Shown: positions 1 to 9,556 of the stretch, piece by piece
Layout of the letters: every line of letters starts with the position of its first letter
Numbering within the stretch: the first letter of the stretch is position 1
NCBI RefSeq assembly: GCF_000237805.1
Contig: NZ_CM001376.1
Location: forward strand, 248,001 to 312,000
Direction: 5' to 3'
DNA from: Jonquetella anthropi DSM 22815
GTDB taxonomy: Bacteria; Synergistota; Synergistia; Synergistales; Dethiosulfovibrionaceae
Length of the DNA stretch: 64,000 nt
The notes under the pieces: model-generated
Seen by the model: the letters and a program-made list of their open reading frames with translations, nothing else
Told to the model about the DNA's origin: nothing
Databases searched by the model: none
Program-made: the position numbers and the translations under genes

Positions 1-905
1 ACGCTAAAGTCGGGAATGATAAAGTCATCTGCGGCCTCTCCGGCGGCGTCGACTCGTCCGTTGCCGCCGCGCTTGTCAGCCGCGCCATCGGCGATCGGCT
101 CGAGTGCATCTTTGTCAACAACGGACTCCTGCGCCAGAACGAAGCTGAAGAAGTGCTGGAAAGCTACAAGCAGATGAAGCTGAACGTCCACTACGTCGAC
201 GCGTCGGAGCAGTTCCTCTCAGCCCTCACCGGCGTCATCGAGCCGGAGCGGAAGCGCAAAATCATCGGCGAAACCTTCATCAGGGTTTTTGAAGATCAGG
301 CGCGGAAAATCAAAGGCGCCCGCTGGCTCCTGCAGGGCACCCTGTACCCGGACGTTATCGAAAGCGGGGCCCGCAAAGGCGCCGACGTCATCAAGAGCCA
401 CCACAACGTCGGCGGTCTGCCGCAGGACATGAACATGAACCTGCTCGAGCCGCTCCGCGACTTGTTTAAAGATGAAGTCCGCGCCCTCGGCCGTCTGCTC
501 GGCCTGCCGGAAAACATCGTCCGCCGTCACCCGTTCCCCGGCCCCGGCCTCGCCGTCCGCTGCTTGGGCGACATCACCAAAGAAAAGCTGAACGTCCTTC
601 GTCAGGCCGACCACATCTTCCTTGAAGAAATCCGCGCCGCCGGGCTGTACGACCAAATCTGGCAGGCCTTCGCCGTCCTGCTGCCGGTTTTCACCGTCGG
701 CGTCATGGGCGACGAGCGGACCTATGCCCGAGTCTGCGCCCTGCGGGCCATCACCTCCAGCGACGGCATGACCGCCGAATGGTACCCAATGTCTCACAGC
801 GTTCTTGACCGGGTCTCCACCAGAATATGCAACGAAGTGCGGGGGATTAACCGAGTAGTCTACGACTGCACCAGCAAGCCACCAGCAACCGTGGAGTGGG
901 AATAA
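1..905 (+). CDS. guaA: GMP synthase (glutamine-hydrolysing), C-terminal part
   Basis: GMP synthase converts XMP to GMP with ATP and glutamine in the cytoplasm. The window opens inside the gene and the reading frame begins at base 3. The ATP-pyrophosphatase P-loop SGGVDSSV lies at about bases 39-62, so the missing part is essentially the N-terminal class I glutamine amidotransferase domain. The rest of the synthetase domain and the conserved C-terminal dimerisation tail ([16 protein letters not shown]) are intact to the TAA at 903-905. A strong hairpin terminator follows directly, so guaA is the last gene of its transcript. The identification is secure; only the 5' end cannot be seen. Confidence 0.97.
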   Translation, partial: AKVGNDKVICGLSGGVDSSVAAALVSRAIGDRLECIFVNNGLLRQNEAEEVLESYKQMKLNVHYVDASEQFLSALTGVIEPERKRKIIGETFIRVFEDQARKIKGARWLLQGTLYPDVIESGARKGADVIKSHHNVGGLPQDMNMNLLEPLRDLFKDEVRALGRLLGLPENIVRRHPFPGPGLAVRCLGDITKEKLNVLRQADHIFLEEIRAAGLYDQIWQAFAVLLPVFTVGVMGDERTYARVCALRAITSSDGMTAEWYPMSHSVLDRVSTRICNEVRGINRVVYDCTSKPPATVEWE

Positions 906-921
906 AATAAAAATGACAGAT

Positions 922-954
922 AATGAAAACAGGGCTTCAAGCCCTGTTTTCATT
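922..954 (+). terminator. Rho-independent terminator after guaA
   Basis: Bases 922-937 (AATGAAAACAGGGCTT) pair perfectly with 939-954. The right arm carries the TTTT. It lies 17 bases after the guaA stop codon. Confidence 0.85.
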
Positions 955-1085
955 GTATCCTTGGGAAGCTGGCGTGAAAACAAGCGGAAGCGGGCGTCGA
1001 TTGGTTCAACTGAAAAAGGCACGGCGCGCGCTTCCGAAGAGTGTAAGATTTAAAAGTTACTTTATCACAATATGAAAGGGGTGCC

Positions 1086-1922
1086 TTGCAAACGAAAAAA
1101 ATACATATTGAAAAGAACACCGTGCAGGAGACGTTGATTATCCCGTTATACGGCAGAAAGATGTGTGCGGAAAAATTCCCTACTCTCTATACGGACACCA
1201 CGGCACAGACGCTCTGTGAGAGCTTGGACTATGACTTCTCCCCGCTGGAAGCGAAAAAGGACACCCTTTTCCACGAGTTCGGAGCGCTGGAAGCGGCGAT
1301 GCGTCAGCTTGATATGGCTTGGGAAATTAACGATTACCTCAAACTGCACCCGAAAGCCGTTATCGTCAATCTTGGGTGTGGACTGGATAACACAGGAAGA
1401 GCTTGTGACAACGGTACGTGTAAAATTGTGAACGTTGATCTTCCAGATGTGATAGCGGTTCGGGAGCGCCTGATGCCCGCTGAAGAAAGAGAAAAGAACA
1501 TCACTGCCGACATAAAAGATTGTGAGTGGATGAACGAAGTCGACGGAACAAACGGGGTCATATTTTTTGCGGCGGGAGTCTTTCATTATTTTGAGACCGA
1601 GAAAGTAAAGGACTTAGTCTTGAGGTTATCAAAACGATATCCCGGCGGGCGTCTAATTTTCGACGCGGTGGGAAAACGCGGCCTCAAAATGATGAAGCGG
1701 ACAGTCCTCAAGAACATGGGGATGAAGGATATCGATGTGCTCTTTTGTGTGAACGACCCAGAGCAAGACTTGAATTGGTCCGACAAGATCACCGTCACAA
1801 GCAAAGGGTACATGCTCGGCTATTATGACATGAAGACAAAGGGCATTCGTTGGACGCATCGTCTCCTCGCAAAAATGGGAGATCGATGGCTCAAAATGAC
1901 CGTCTATCGGATGGATTTTTAA
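1086..1922 (+). CDS. Class I SAM methyltransferase, leucine carboxyl methyltransferase-like (LCM/COG3315)
   Basis: This 278-residue protein has the SAM-binding motif NLGCGLDNTG at about residues 95-104, followed by VNVDLPDVI and the FAAGVFHYF strand at about 160. This pattern is typical of the LCM/PPM1 superfamily, which includes many small-molecule O-methyltransferases. The start is TTG at 1086, placed 5 bases after GAAAGGGG at 1074-1081. The gene stands alone: a terminator lies upstream and an apparently empty stretch of about 350 bases follows. Its base composition is lower in GC than its neighbours, which may mean acquisition. The substrate cannot be read from sequence; methylation of a small acid or metabolite is an inference from the family. 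Confidence 0.8.
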   Translation: MQTKKIHIEKNTVQETLIIPLYGRKMCAEKFPTLYTDTTAQTLCESLDYDFSPLEAKKDTLFHEFGALEAAMRQLDMAWEINDYLKLHPKAVIVNLGCGLDNTGRACDNGTCKIVNVDLPDVIAVRERLMPAEEREKNITADIKDCEWMNEVDGTNGVIFFAAGVFHYFETEKVKDLVLRLSKRYPGGRLIFDAVGKRGLKMMKRTVLKNMGMKDIDVLFCVNDPEQDLNWSDKITVTSKGYMLGYYDMKTKGIRWTHRLLAKMGDRWLKMTVYRMDF

Positions 1923-2271
1923 TTTTAAAAACGATAAGAAAGACATCGAGGGAAAACTCAGCGCCGCAGCCGTTTGTTTGTGTCGTCATGTTGAGGACAA
2001 CTATTCGCGCCGCGGCGAACGGTCGAAGGGGAAATGACCTGCCGAAGCGGGCGCTGTTTTTGGGCAGTAAGATTTTAAAATGGCGTTGGCGCGGAAGAGC
2101 TCCAAATACAACGGTCCGCGCCCCCTTGAGGGCGACCAGTTCCGCGCGGGGCTGACCGTCCCGGCGGTCGCTTGAATGATTTGAATGAGAAGTCTGGCCC
2201 GGCTTCAGCCGAGCATATAAAAGCAACCGAGGTCATCAAGTCCAAAGGCTTGATGACCTCGGTTATTTGTT
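1923..2271. other. Intergenic stretch without a recognised gene
   Basis: Both flanking genes end here (convergent). Apart from the hairpin at 2225-2264 I see no coding signal with a ribosome-binding site and no RNA gene. Short open frames exist but resemble nothing. Confidence 0.6.
2225..2264. terminator. Bidirectional terminator between methyltransferase and hsdR
   Basis: A 16-base perfect stem (AACCGAGGTCATCAAG at 2225-2240 with 2249-2264) has an 8-base loop. A T-rich tail follows on the plus strand (ATTTGTTTT), and GCTTTTATA follows on the minus strand. It sits 8 bases beyond the hsdR stop. Confidence 0.85.
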
Positions 2272-5200
2272 TTAAGAGTCCTTGCCGGGCATCTCCACGT
2301 CAAAACCGCCGTCCAATATAAATTTACGAAGCGTGACGTCGATCTTCGTCGAAATTTTTAGCGGAATAATTTTTTCCCCTGTGAGGGCTTCAAAATATTC
2401 CGTTGCCTTCGCCCTGTCCACCGTCTTTTTCAGCGCGGCGAACCGGCCGTACTTGTTGATGTTGTCCTCAGTCACCTTCTGTGCCATCAGGTCTCGCAGC
2501 TTTCCCTCGTCCAGCCCAAAGAGGGCAGCGAACCGATGAATCTGAGCGTCCTTCGCTTTTGTCATGTACTCGGTAATATAGTCTCTCAGCGTTTTGCCGT
2601 CCTCGGGGACGACGTCGCCCCGCTGAATGTCGCGAAGGAAAATCCCAGCGAACTTTTGTTCTTCCTGCGAAAGCTCGGCAAAGGTTTTGTGAAGTTCCTC
2701 TTCCGCCTGTTTCAGCAGGTCTGCGCTCGCTTCCTTCTGATGAAACAGCTTCAGGTACTTTGTAAAGCGCGAGTTCATGTAATCGGTATTGATCGTCGCC
2801 GTGTCAATCGTCGTCAAGTGGCCGTCAAGCTCATACGGAAGGTCTTCGCCGTTCTCGACGTCACCGCCGCCGCTGAAAAGCTCCTTGTATCGGATGACTA
2901 AAACCATATAGGTCCGCTCGTCAATCAGGACGTCGACCCAGCGATCTTCGCCCGTATCGGGGTCTGTGAAGCCGCACGACAAAACGTTCCACTGGAAACC
3001 CTGAACTTTTGCCGCCTCTAGGTAATGATTGAACAATTTGAAAAGGTTCGCGAACTTCTTGCGCTCGGCCGTCTCCTCGGGAAGCCGCTCGAAGTTGGCG
3101 ATTCCAGAGCTTTCAAACAGGTTCTTGATCTGGGTAAAAATAGAGTTCATGTGTTCAAGGTTCTGGTTCAGCCGGTCCGCGAAAAGCCCCAGCGGCTTGT
3201 CGCCTGAATACAGCTTTACCGCCGCCGCGATCAGCCGTTCCATCGTGTGAGGCCTTCTGTAATAGCGAATCGTGCCGAACGGCTTTTCAGGCCCGAACAG
3301 CCGGTTCGTCCGAGAAAACGCCTGAATGATGTTCTCGTATTTCAGAACCTTGTCCATGTACAACGTATTAATCCACTTGGAATCGAACCCGGTCAGCATC
3401 TGGTCAACCACGATCAGCAGGTCAAGCCGTTTCTCCGGCGCCAGCTCACCCCGCTCGTACGGGGCTTTATGCGCCAGCCGGGCGGCAATATCCTTCTTCA
3501 TCTTGCTAAACGTCGGAATCGTAAAATTCTGCCCGTACCGCTCGTTATAGTCGGTGATGATCTCAACGAGTCCGTCTTCCTTGTCCAAACCGTCACCGTT
3601 GTTATCGATCGTCGAATCAAAAAGAGCCGTGGTCTTCAGCTTCGGCTCGACCGCCTTCAGACGGCGATAATACTGAATTGCCTCGGCAATGCTTCCGGTC
3701 GCCAAGATGGCATGAAACTTGCCGTTTCGGCTCAGCGTGGCCCAGTTCTCCAAAATATCCTGAACCACCATCGACTGATGAGCCTCGCAGGTGTACTGAC
3801 TGTCGGGCAAAAAGTCCTCGATTCCCTTGACGTAGTTCCCTTTCTCGTCGAACGAACCGGCCATCGGAAGGTTCATGTACTTGTAAAAAACCGCGCTCTT
3901 CTTGGGATCGGCGTTCGCTTCCTCAACCGTTCGGGCCTTCGCCTTTTCCAGTGCAACAGCTTTCCGAAGGTCTGTGTCCTTATAGGTTAGAACCTTGTAC
4001 GGGTCAAACCCCAGCACGTTTTTATCCCGAATCCCGTCGGCAATGCTGTACCGGTGCAGCTCGTTGCCGAATACCGTCGCCGTCGTGTTCATCTTCTTCT
4101 GGTTCTCATCCTGAATCGGCGTGCCGGTAAAGCCGAAGAACAGCGCGTTGGGGAAAGAATTCTTAATCGTCACCAGCATATCCCCAAACGTCGAGCGGTG
4201 ACACTCGTCCACGATAAAGACGATATGCTTGGAGCGCATCAGCTCCAAATCGGCCGCATTCAAGCCCCCGTCGTCCTCGTCCTTGATGTTGCTCATCTTT
4301 TGGATCGACGTCACAATCAGCGTGTCCGATGGGTTATCGCTCTTGAGCTTTGTCACCAGCGCGCCCGTGTTCTCCGTTGCCTGAACCTCTTCGCTCTCGC
4401 CAGCAAAGCCGCGGTATTCCTTTAAGCTCTGTGTCCCCAGCTCGATTCGGTCCATCAGGAAAATCACCTTGTCCGCGTCCTTTGACGAGGCGATCAGCTG
4501 AGCGGACTTAAACGACGTCATTGTCTTGCCCGACCCGGTCGTGTGCCAAATATAGCCGCCGCGCTGCTGCCCGCCGTCCCAGCGGTTTCCCGTCACCTTG
4601 TCGGAAATGGCATTCGCCGCGAAGTACTGATAACTGCGCATCACCTTGAGAACGCCGTCCGAATTGTCCGCCACCGTGTAAAAGCCGATCAGCTGGTGAG
4701 CCATCGGGATCGAAAGCAGAGAAGACGCGACGTTCTTCCAATCGTTCATCGGCTCGTTATCGAAGTCCGCCCAGTGAAAATAAAAGTCTGGGTTGAACTT
4801 GCCGTCTGGCCCGGGATTGGCAAAGTAAACCGTTTCTTCCGGGGTCATCGCCACAAAAACCTGCACGAGCGAGAAAAGCCCCGAAAAAACGCCCTCGCCG
4901 GAGTACTTTTCAATTTGATTCCACGCCTGACTGACCGGCACTCCGCTTTTTTTGAGCTCAATATGGATTACCGGCATGCCGTTGATTAAAAGCGTCAAGT
5001 CACCCCGCCGGTCGTTCAACATCTTCGAGTGGCTCAAGAAGTGGGGCTGTCGGGCGATCTGATAACGGCTCAGTCCCTTGGCAATCTCCCGCCGGTCGTA
5101 GATTTTCAGCGACCGCTCCTTGCGGTATCCCTCCCGGTCGTCCTTGTTGTCCCGAATAATGGTGACGCTGCCGCCGTTGATGAAGCCGTTCAGCTTGAGC

Positions 5201-5427
5201 GGCGTCCTCAGCCCGCCGATCTGCTCCAGGATCTGCCGCATTTCACCGTCGGTTAACGGACAGTTGTTCAGCCGGTCGCGGCCCCGGTTGTTTTCAAAAA
5301 GGATATTCGCCCAGTTCTGAATGAGCTCTTGTTCTGTCCGGTGCGTTAAAACGTCCTTTTCCCAACCGTGCTTGGACAGGGTTTGAATCAGCGCTTCTTC
5401 AAAATCGGACTCTTGGTTGAATGACAT
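2272..5427 (-). CDS. hsdR: Type I restriction enzyme, R (translocase/nuclease) subunit
   Basis: This 1051-residue motor subunit of a type I restriction-modification complex translocates DNA and cleaves unmethylated DNA. The N-terminal nuclease core shows D143 and the ELKK motif at 157-160. The SF2 helicase motor shows Walker A TTGSGKT (296-302), the DECH box (407-410), the FTGTP motif III (near 434) and the motif VI FSRTNR. Length and domain order are normal for HsdR. The start ATG at 5427 follows AAAGGAG at a good distance. It is the last gene of xre-hsdM-hsdS-hsdR, 18 bases after hsdS. It looks intact and probably active. Confidence 0.95.
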   Translation of the reverse strand: MSFNQESDFEEALIQTLSKHGWEKDVLTHRTEQELIQNWANILFENNRGRDRLNNCPLTDGEMRQILEQIGGLRTPLKLNGFINGGSVTIIRDNKDDREGYRKERSLKIYDRREIAKGLSRYQIARQPHFLSHSKMLNDRRGDLTLLINGMPVIHIELKKSGVPVSQAWNQIEKYSGEGVFSGLFSLVQVFVAMTPEETVYFANPGPDGKFNPDFYFHWADFDNEPMNDWKNVASSLLSIPMAHQLIGFYTVADNSDGVLKVMRSYQYFAANAISDKVTGNRWDGGQQRGGYIWHTTGSGKTMTSFKSAQLIASSKDADKVIFLMDRIELGTQSLKEYRGFAGESEEVQATENTGALVTKLKSDNPSDTLIVTSIQKMSNIKDEDDGGLNAADLELMRSKHIVFIVDECHRSTFGDMLVTIKNSFPNALFFGFTGTPIQDENQKKMNTTATVFGNELHRYSIADGIRDKNVLGFDPYKVLTYKDTDLRKAVALEKAKARTVEEANADPKKSAVFYKYMNLPMAGSFDEKGNYVKGIEDFLPDSQYTCEAHQSMVVQDILENWATLSRNGKFHAILATGSIAEAIQYYRRLKAVEPKLKTTALFDSTIDNNGDGLDKEDGLVEIITDYNERYGQNFTIPTFSKMKKDIAARLAHKAPYERGELAPEKRLDLLIVVDQMLTGFDSKWINTLYMDKVLKYENIIQAFSRTNRLFGPEKPFGTIRYYRRPHTMERLIAAAVKLYSGDKPLGLFADRLNQNLEHMNSIFTQIKNLFESSGIANFERLPEETAERKKFANLFKLFNHYLEAAKVQGFQWNVLSCGFTDPDTGEDRWVDVLIDERTYMVLVIRYKELFSGGGDVENGEDLPYELDGHLTTIDTATINTDYMNSRFTKYLKLFHQKEASADLLKQAEEELHKTFAELSQEEQKFAGIFLRDIQRGDVVPEDGKTLRDYITEYMTKAKDAQIHRFAALFGLDEGKLRDLMAQKVTEDNINKYGRFAALKKTVDRAKATEYFEALTGEKIIPLKISTKIDVTLRKFILDGGFDVEMPGKDS

Positions 5428-5445
5428 GGCGAGCTCCTTTCTCGG

Positions 5446-6675
5446 TTAGGCGAACATCTTTTCGAGGCACGACTTTTTGACGTTCTGCAGCCGCTCCAGC
5501 TCCTGACGGTGAAGGGAGAGAAGATGGTCGAGGGTAGCAAAAAAAGTTCCAATTTGTGTTTGCTCACGTAATTTCGGCACCATAGTTTTTTGATCAGAGA
5601 ACTCTTTTTGATTAACAATCTGCATTATTCCAGCCGCAGCAGATTTTTTCATACAGGCTGACCAGAGGTGACTCTCTGTTAGTAAAAAATAAGGAAAATA
5701 CTCATGAGTATTTGGAATAATGGCATTGATCTGTTGATTACAACTGCCTACTGTACCAAGCATTGTGTTTTTGCCGATACTTGCAATGCAAGTAACTAAT
5801 ATGGAATTAGGTGGAACAATGCGCCCTACTTTTTGACCTTTATCGCTTAACTTTTTTGTTGTGTTATATGTGATGTTCTCCAAGATATCAGTAGGGGTAA
5901 CCCAAGGAATTCCATCACTTGAGTAGTATTCTGAAATATCTGTCGAAGGCGTTGAACCTGTTACGATAGTACCTATTTCTTCTAATTTCCGTTCTTCCCA
6001 CTCGCTCGAAAACCCGGCGAAGCGGAGGGCCGGTACTTTGGCACCGTCTTTGGGGAACATCTTCTCCAGCATGAACTTCTTCACGTTCATCAGCTTTGAA
6101 TATTTCCGCTCGTGAAGGGCGATGAGATGGTCGAGGTGTGCAAAGTATTGGCCAATCTTGTTTTGCTCTTTCATGGGTGGCAGCATAACTCTAATGTCTT
6201 CTACATCTCCAGAATTATAAGAAGGTAAAGCTCCAACTTGTATTAATTTTGTGAAATCAATTTTTGTAAAAGCGGCCTTCGCAAATTCCATGTTCCAATA
6301 GTCATTATAAAGAGAATAGGCCATAGTATTGTTATCTAGTAGGAATGGAAAGCGGCATAGTCGCTTGCGATTTAACATTACTGCCGCACCAACTTTTGCG
6401 AAAAATATCGCTGGGACGTCATCAACAGGGTTCCATCTTTTTTTCTCAATTTGTTCATTTGTCACGTAATTATTTGATCGGGTCATTTCAATTTCGTTTC
6501 CGACTAAATTCATGTCAGAAACTTTGTAAAATGGGATGCCCTCAGTTCCGCCCTGTTCAACATCTGGAAAGCCAACTCCAGAGCGCGCTTTACCTATATC
6601 TCCCAGTTTCCTCTCTTCCCACTCGCCCGAAAAACCGGCGAAGCGGAGGGCCGGCCTTTTGGTCGTTTTTGGCAT
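5446..6675 (-). CDS. hsdS: Type I restriction-modification specificity subunit
   Basis: This DNA-recognition subunit has two target-recognition domains, each starting with an almost identical segment (ALRFAGFS-EWEERKL) and ending in similar LDHL-LH...NVKK--LEKMF conserved helices. It therefore has the internal duplication usual for HsdS. I place the start at ATG 6673-6675, 1 base after the hsdM stop, because AAAGGTGA lies just upstream. An in-frame GTG ending at 6684 would overlap hsdM instead. The variable parts of both domains (about 5540-5980 and 6170-6600) are clearly richer in A+T than hsdM and hsdR, as expected for recognition domains exchanged by horizontal transfer. The two 48-base copies of the repeat could support recombination. 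Confidence 0.93.
   Translation of the reverse strand: MPKTTKRPALRFAGFSGEWEERKLGDIGKARSGVGFPDVEQGGTEGIPFYKVSDMNLVGNEIEMTRSNNYVTNEQIEKKRWNPVDDVPAIFFAKVGAAVMLNRKRLCRFPFLLDNNTMAYSLYNDYWNMEFAKAAFTKIDFTKLIQVGALPSYNSGDVEDIRVMLPPMKEQNKIGQYFAHLDHLIALHERKYSKLMNVKKFMLEKMFPKDGAKVPALRFAGFSSEWEERKLEEIGTIVTGSTPSTDISEYYSSDGIPWVTPTDILENITYNTTKKLSDKGQKVGRIVPPNSILVTCIASIGKNTMLGTVGSCNQQINAIIPNTHEYFPYFLLTESHLWSACMKKSAAAGIMQIVNQKEFSDQKTMVPKLREQTQIGTFFATLDHLLSLHRQELERLQNVKKSCLEKMFA
5986..6033. repeat. Internal hsdS repeat, copy 1
   Basis: This 48-base stretch matches 6607-6654 in the same orientation at 44 of 48 bases by eye. Each copy encodes the start of one target-recognition domain. Confidence 0.85.
6607..6654. 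repeat. Internal hsdS repeat, copy 2
   Basis: Partner of 5986-6033, 621 bases away. It lies at the very beginning of hsdS, so recombination between the copies would remove or swap a whole recognition domain. Confidence 0.85.
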
Positions 6676-6676
6676 G

Positions 6677-9232
6677 CTATTCACCTTTGAGCAGCGCTTT
6701 CAGCTCGGCAATGCCTTTCATGTCGTACTCGCTCCCCCGCAGCTCGTCCAGCATGCCGGCCAAGGCCGTTTCGGTCTCGCGGATTTCCCCTTCGACCGAC
6801 GCCAAGGTCGTTTCGTACTTGGCGCACAGGGCTTCCAGACTGGCGGTCAGCTTTCGGATCTCCGCGTTGGGGAGTTCGGTCAGGCTCTTGACGAGCGGGT
6901 CGATCCACTTTCGCTTCAAAAGCTTGCGGGCTTCGTCGTCGCTCAGCCCTTCAATCGTCTTTTTTGTCCTCAGGTGCAGGGCGGCACTTTCGTCTTTAAC
7001 CTGCTTTTTTAACGCCTTTTCTTTTGTCGCCAGCGCGTCGGCTTTTTTCAGCACCGCGAGCGTTTCGGGGTTGTCGACGTTGTCTTTGAGCGCTTTTTTC
7101 ACTTCTGCCGGGACGAAGGCGTCTTTTGCCTCGTTGACGAACGGCCGTTCTTTTTCCTCTTCGCTCAGTTCGTCAAGCAGGGCTTCGTATTCGGCGGCTA
7201 GTTCGCTCAGCTGGCTTTCTTTTGCCTTGAGGGCGGCCAGTTCGTCCGCCAGTACGGTTTCTTGGACGAGGTCGAACGGGAGAATATGGCCGGTCCAGCC
7301 GTCCTGTATTTCTTCGTCTTTGCCGTTCTTTTTCCTGACGATCATCTTGGGGTCAACCCCTTTGATGGCGGCAAGGCCTTCGGTCTGGATGATTTCAATG
7401 TCAACGGCGATGCCTTTCCAGTCGTCGTGGAGGAGCTGATACGCGGCGTATTTGTCGACGAGTGGGAACCCGCTCAGCAGGCTGAAGATTTGATCGCTGA
7501 CGGCGGCTTCCGCGCTGGAGGTGTTGAGCGTTTCCATTTTGTCGATCAGTTGGGCGGTTAGGTACGTTTCAAGGTCTTTGAAGGCGGCCTGATACCGGGT
7601 GATGAACGCGCCGACTGACGGGTGGTTCATGACCGCTTCTTTGACGTTCGGGACGTTGACGTGGCAGTACGCGTCGTTATCCGGGCAGAAGAGCGCTTCT
7701 TTCAAGCCCGGGAGGGCGGTCCAGTAGTCCTGAAGGGCACGGAGTTCGCTTTCCGGCACGCCGCCGAACATGGAGGCGTAGATGTCCCAGCTTTCAGCTG
7801 GCTCGGACGAGTCGACGTAGCGGGGTATGTTGAGGTTGTAGTCGTTGGCGCGGATTTCTTCCAAGCTGACGACGCGGGAGAACTTGGGGACGGACGTTCG
7901 GGACGTGACGACGTCGACGATTTTTTTGATGTCGCAGGCGCGCAGGACGTTGTTCTTGCCTGCTTTTTCAAAGCCTTTGGACGCGTCGACGATCAGGACG
8001 TCGGTGTAGTTGGCTCGCCCGTGCGGCTGTTTTAAGACCATGATGATGGTAGGAATGCCGGTGCCGAAGAAGATGTTGGCGGGCAGTCCGATGACGGCGT
8101 CAATGTAGTTCCCCTCGATGAGGTTTCTACGTATGGTTCCCTCTTCGCCGCCGCGGAAGAGGACGCCGTGCGGCAGAACGATAGTCATGATGCCGTCGGG
8201 TTTGACGTGGAAAAGGTCGTGGAGCAGGAAGGCGTAATCGGCCTTTCCTTTGGGCGCTATGCCAAAGTTGGAATAACGGGGATCGTTTTCTTTGCCCACT
8301 GGGTTCCACGCCTGTGAGTACGGCGGATTGGAGACGACGGCGTCGACGTACAGTGGCTTATAGGTGCGGGTCGGGTCGTCGTCGTCAAAATCGGGCCAGT
8401 CGTCTTCGAGGGTGTCGGCGTTCCGCGTGGTGATGTTGTCGGGGATGATGCCTCTCATGACGAGGTTCATGCGTGTGAGATTGTAGGTGTTCTCTTTGAG
8501 TTCCTGCGCGTAGTACAGGATGTTATCTTCGCTGCCGATGTACCGGGCGGCGCACTTGCCGATGTTGATGAGCAGAGAGCCGGAGCCGCTCGTCGGGTCG
8601 TAAATTTCGATTTCCTGCCGGTCTTTGAGGTGATGGGCGACGATTTCGGACATGAGCAGTGAGACTTCATGGGGCGTGTAGAATTCACCGGCCTTCTTGC
8701 CGGCGTTGGCCGCGAAGTTGCTGATTAAATACTCGTAGATGAAGCCAAGGACGTCGTAATCCTGTTTGCCGTCCATGGGGATGTCTTTGATGAGGTAGAG
8801 CAGGTCGCGAATCGCTTTGGTTCGCGCGCCGGACGTTTCGCCGAGTTTGGACAGGCCGGTTTCCAGTGTTTTGAAGATCCCGCTGAAGACTTTTTTGTGC
8901 GACTTGTTGATGAGCCGGTTGAAGGCTGGCAGGGCGGTTGTCACGTCGTCGGCGGAGAAGTCTTTTCCTTTGGCGATCCACGTTGAAAAAAGGTTTTCGT
9001 AAGCGATGAAGTAGCCGATGTCCTTTTGGACCGTCCTGGCGTCGTCTTCGGTGAGGCTCGGGATGTTTTTGTCGGTCCCAGCGGCGTCTTTCAGGTATTT
9101 GACTTCCTTATCGGAAAGAAATTTGTAGAAGATGAAGCCCAAGATGTAGTCTTTATACTCGTTCGCTTCAATCTTTGAACGCATTTTGTTTGCCGATTCC
9201 CAAATTTTGGAGGCAAGCTGTTGTTTATTCAT
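6677..9232 (-). CDS. hsdM: Type I restriction-modification DNA methyltransferase subunit
   Basis: This N6-adenine methyltransferase subunit protects host DNA and is required for restriction. An N-terminal helical HsdM domain is followed by the SAM-binding motif DPTSGSGS (212-219) and the catalytic NPPY (302-305). At 851 residues it is much longer than the common roughly 500-residue HsdM. The extra C-terminal 200 or so residues are rich in A, L, E and K and look like coiled coil, probably for contact with HsdS. The start ATG at 9232 follows AAAGGAT. It is second in the operon, 72 bases after the small XRE regulator and directly joined to hsdS. Confidence 0.95.
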   Translation of the reverse strand: MNKQQLASKIWESANKMRSKIEANEYKDYILGFIFYKFLSDKEVKYLKDAAGTDKNIPSLTEDDARTVQKDIGYFIAYENLFSTWIAKGKDFSADDVTTALPAFNRLINKSHKKVFSGIFKTLETGLSKLGETSGARTKAIRDLLYLIKDIPMDGKQDYDVLGFIYEYLISNFAANAGKKAGEFYTPHEVSLLMSEIVAHHLKDRQEIEIYDPTSGSGSLLINIGKCAARYIGSEDNILYYAQELKENTYNLTRMNLVMRGIIPDNITTRNADTLEDDWPDFDDDDPTRTYKPLYVDAVVSNPPYSQAWNPVGKENDPRYSNFGIAPKGKADYAFLLHDLFHVKPDGIMTIVLPHGVLFRGGEEGTIRRNLIEGNYIDAVIGLPANIFFGTGIPTIIMVLKQPHGRANYTDVLIVDASKGFEKAGKNNVLRACDIKKIVDVVTSRTSVPKFSRVVSLEEIRANDYNLNIPRYVDSSEPAESWDIYASMFGGVPESELRALQDYWTALPGLKEALFCPDNDAYCHVNVPNVKEAVMNHPSVGAFITRYQAAFKDLETYLTAQLIDKMETLNTSSAEAAVSDQIFSLLSGFPLVDKYAAYQLLHDDWKGIAVDIEIIQTEGLAAIKGVDPKMIVRKKNGKDEEIQDGWTGHILPFDLVQETVLADELAALKAKESQLSELAAEYEALLDELSEEEKERPFVNEAKDAFVPAEVKKALKDNVDNPETLAVLKKADALATKEKALKKQVKDESAALHLRTKKTIEGLSDDEARKLLKRKWIDPLVKSLTELPNAEIRKLTASLEALCAKYETTLASVEGEIRETETALAGMLDELRGSEYDMKGIAELKALLKGE

Positions 9233-9304
9233 GGCCGTTATCCTTTCTATTGGTTGGGTGATTTGCCGCGAGTGCGCGACTGTCGTTTGCCCAAAAGGGC
9301 GGAA

Positions 9305-9514
9305 TCATCTCTCGATTGGGATGGCCTCGCAGATGTCCCCAATGTTGCAGCCAAGATAGGCGCAGATGCGCAGAAGGACGGACAGCGAGACTTCTTCGCC
9401 TTTGTTCAGCTTGCTCATGGTCCCGGCAGACAGGCCGGTCGCCTTGCGCAGATCGACTTTCGTTATATCGCGCTCGATCAGCATGACCCATAATTTCTTG
9501 TAACTGATTTTCAT
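9305..9514 (-). CDS. Small XRE/Cro-type transcriptional regulator
   Basis: This 69-residue protein consists of one helix-turn-helix domain (about residues 15-40: ITKVDLRKATGLSAGTMSKL). It matches the short XRE regulators often found upstream of restriction genes. The ATG at 9514 is chosen because AGAGGTG precedes it; a longer reading to 9553 has no such site. It is the first gene of the xre-hsdMSR operon. The promoter region carries a repeated 16-base element overlapping the -35, so autoregulation is likely. Its role as a controller of RM expression is inferred from position and size. Confidence 0.85.
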   Translation of the reverse strand: MKISYKKLWVMLIERDITKVDLRKATGLSAGTMSKLNKGEEVSLSVLLRICAYLGCNIGDICEAIPIER

Positions 9515-9556
9515 CGTCGGCACCTCTTTTGAGTGATAATGTGAGCGATGCAATCA

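Noticed and set aside
5986-6654. CRISPR-like repeats
   Set aside because: Only two copies, both inside hsdS and explained by its domain duplication.
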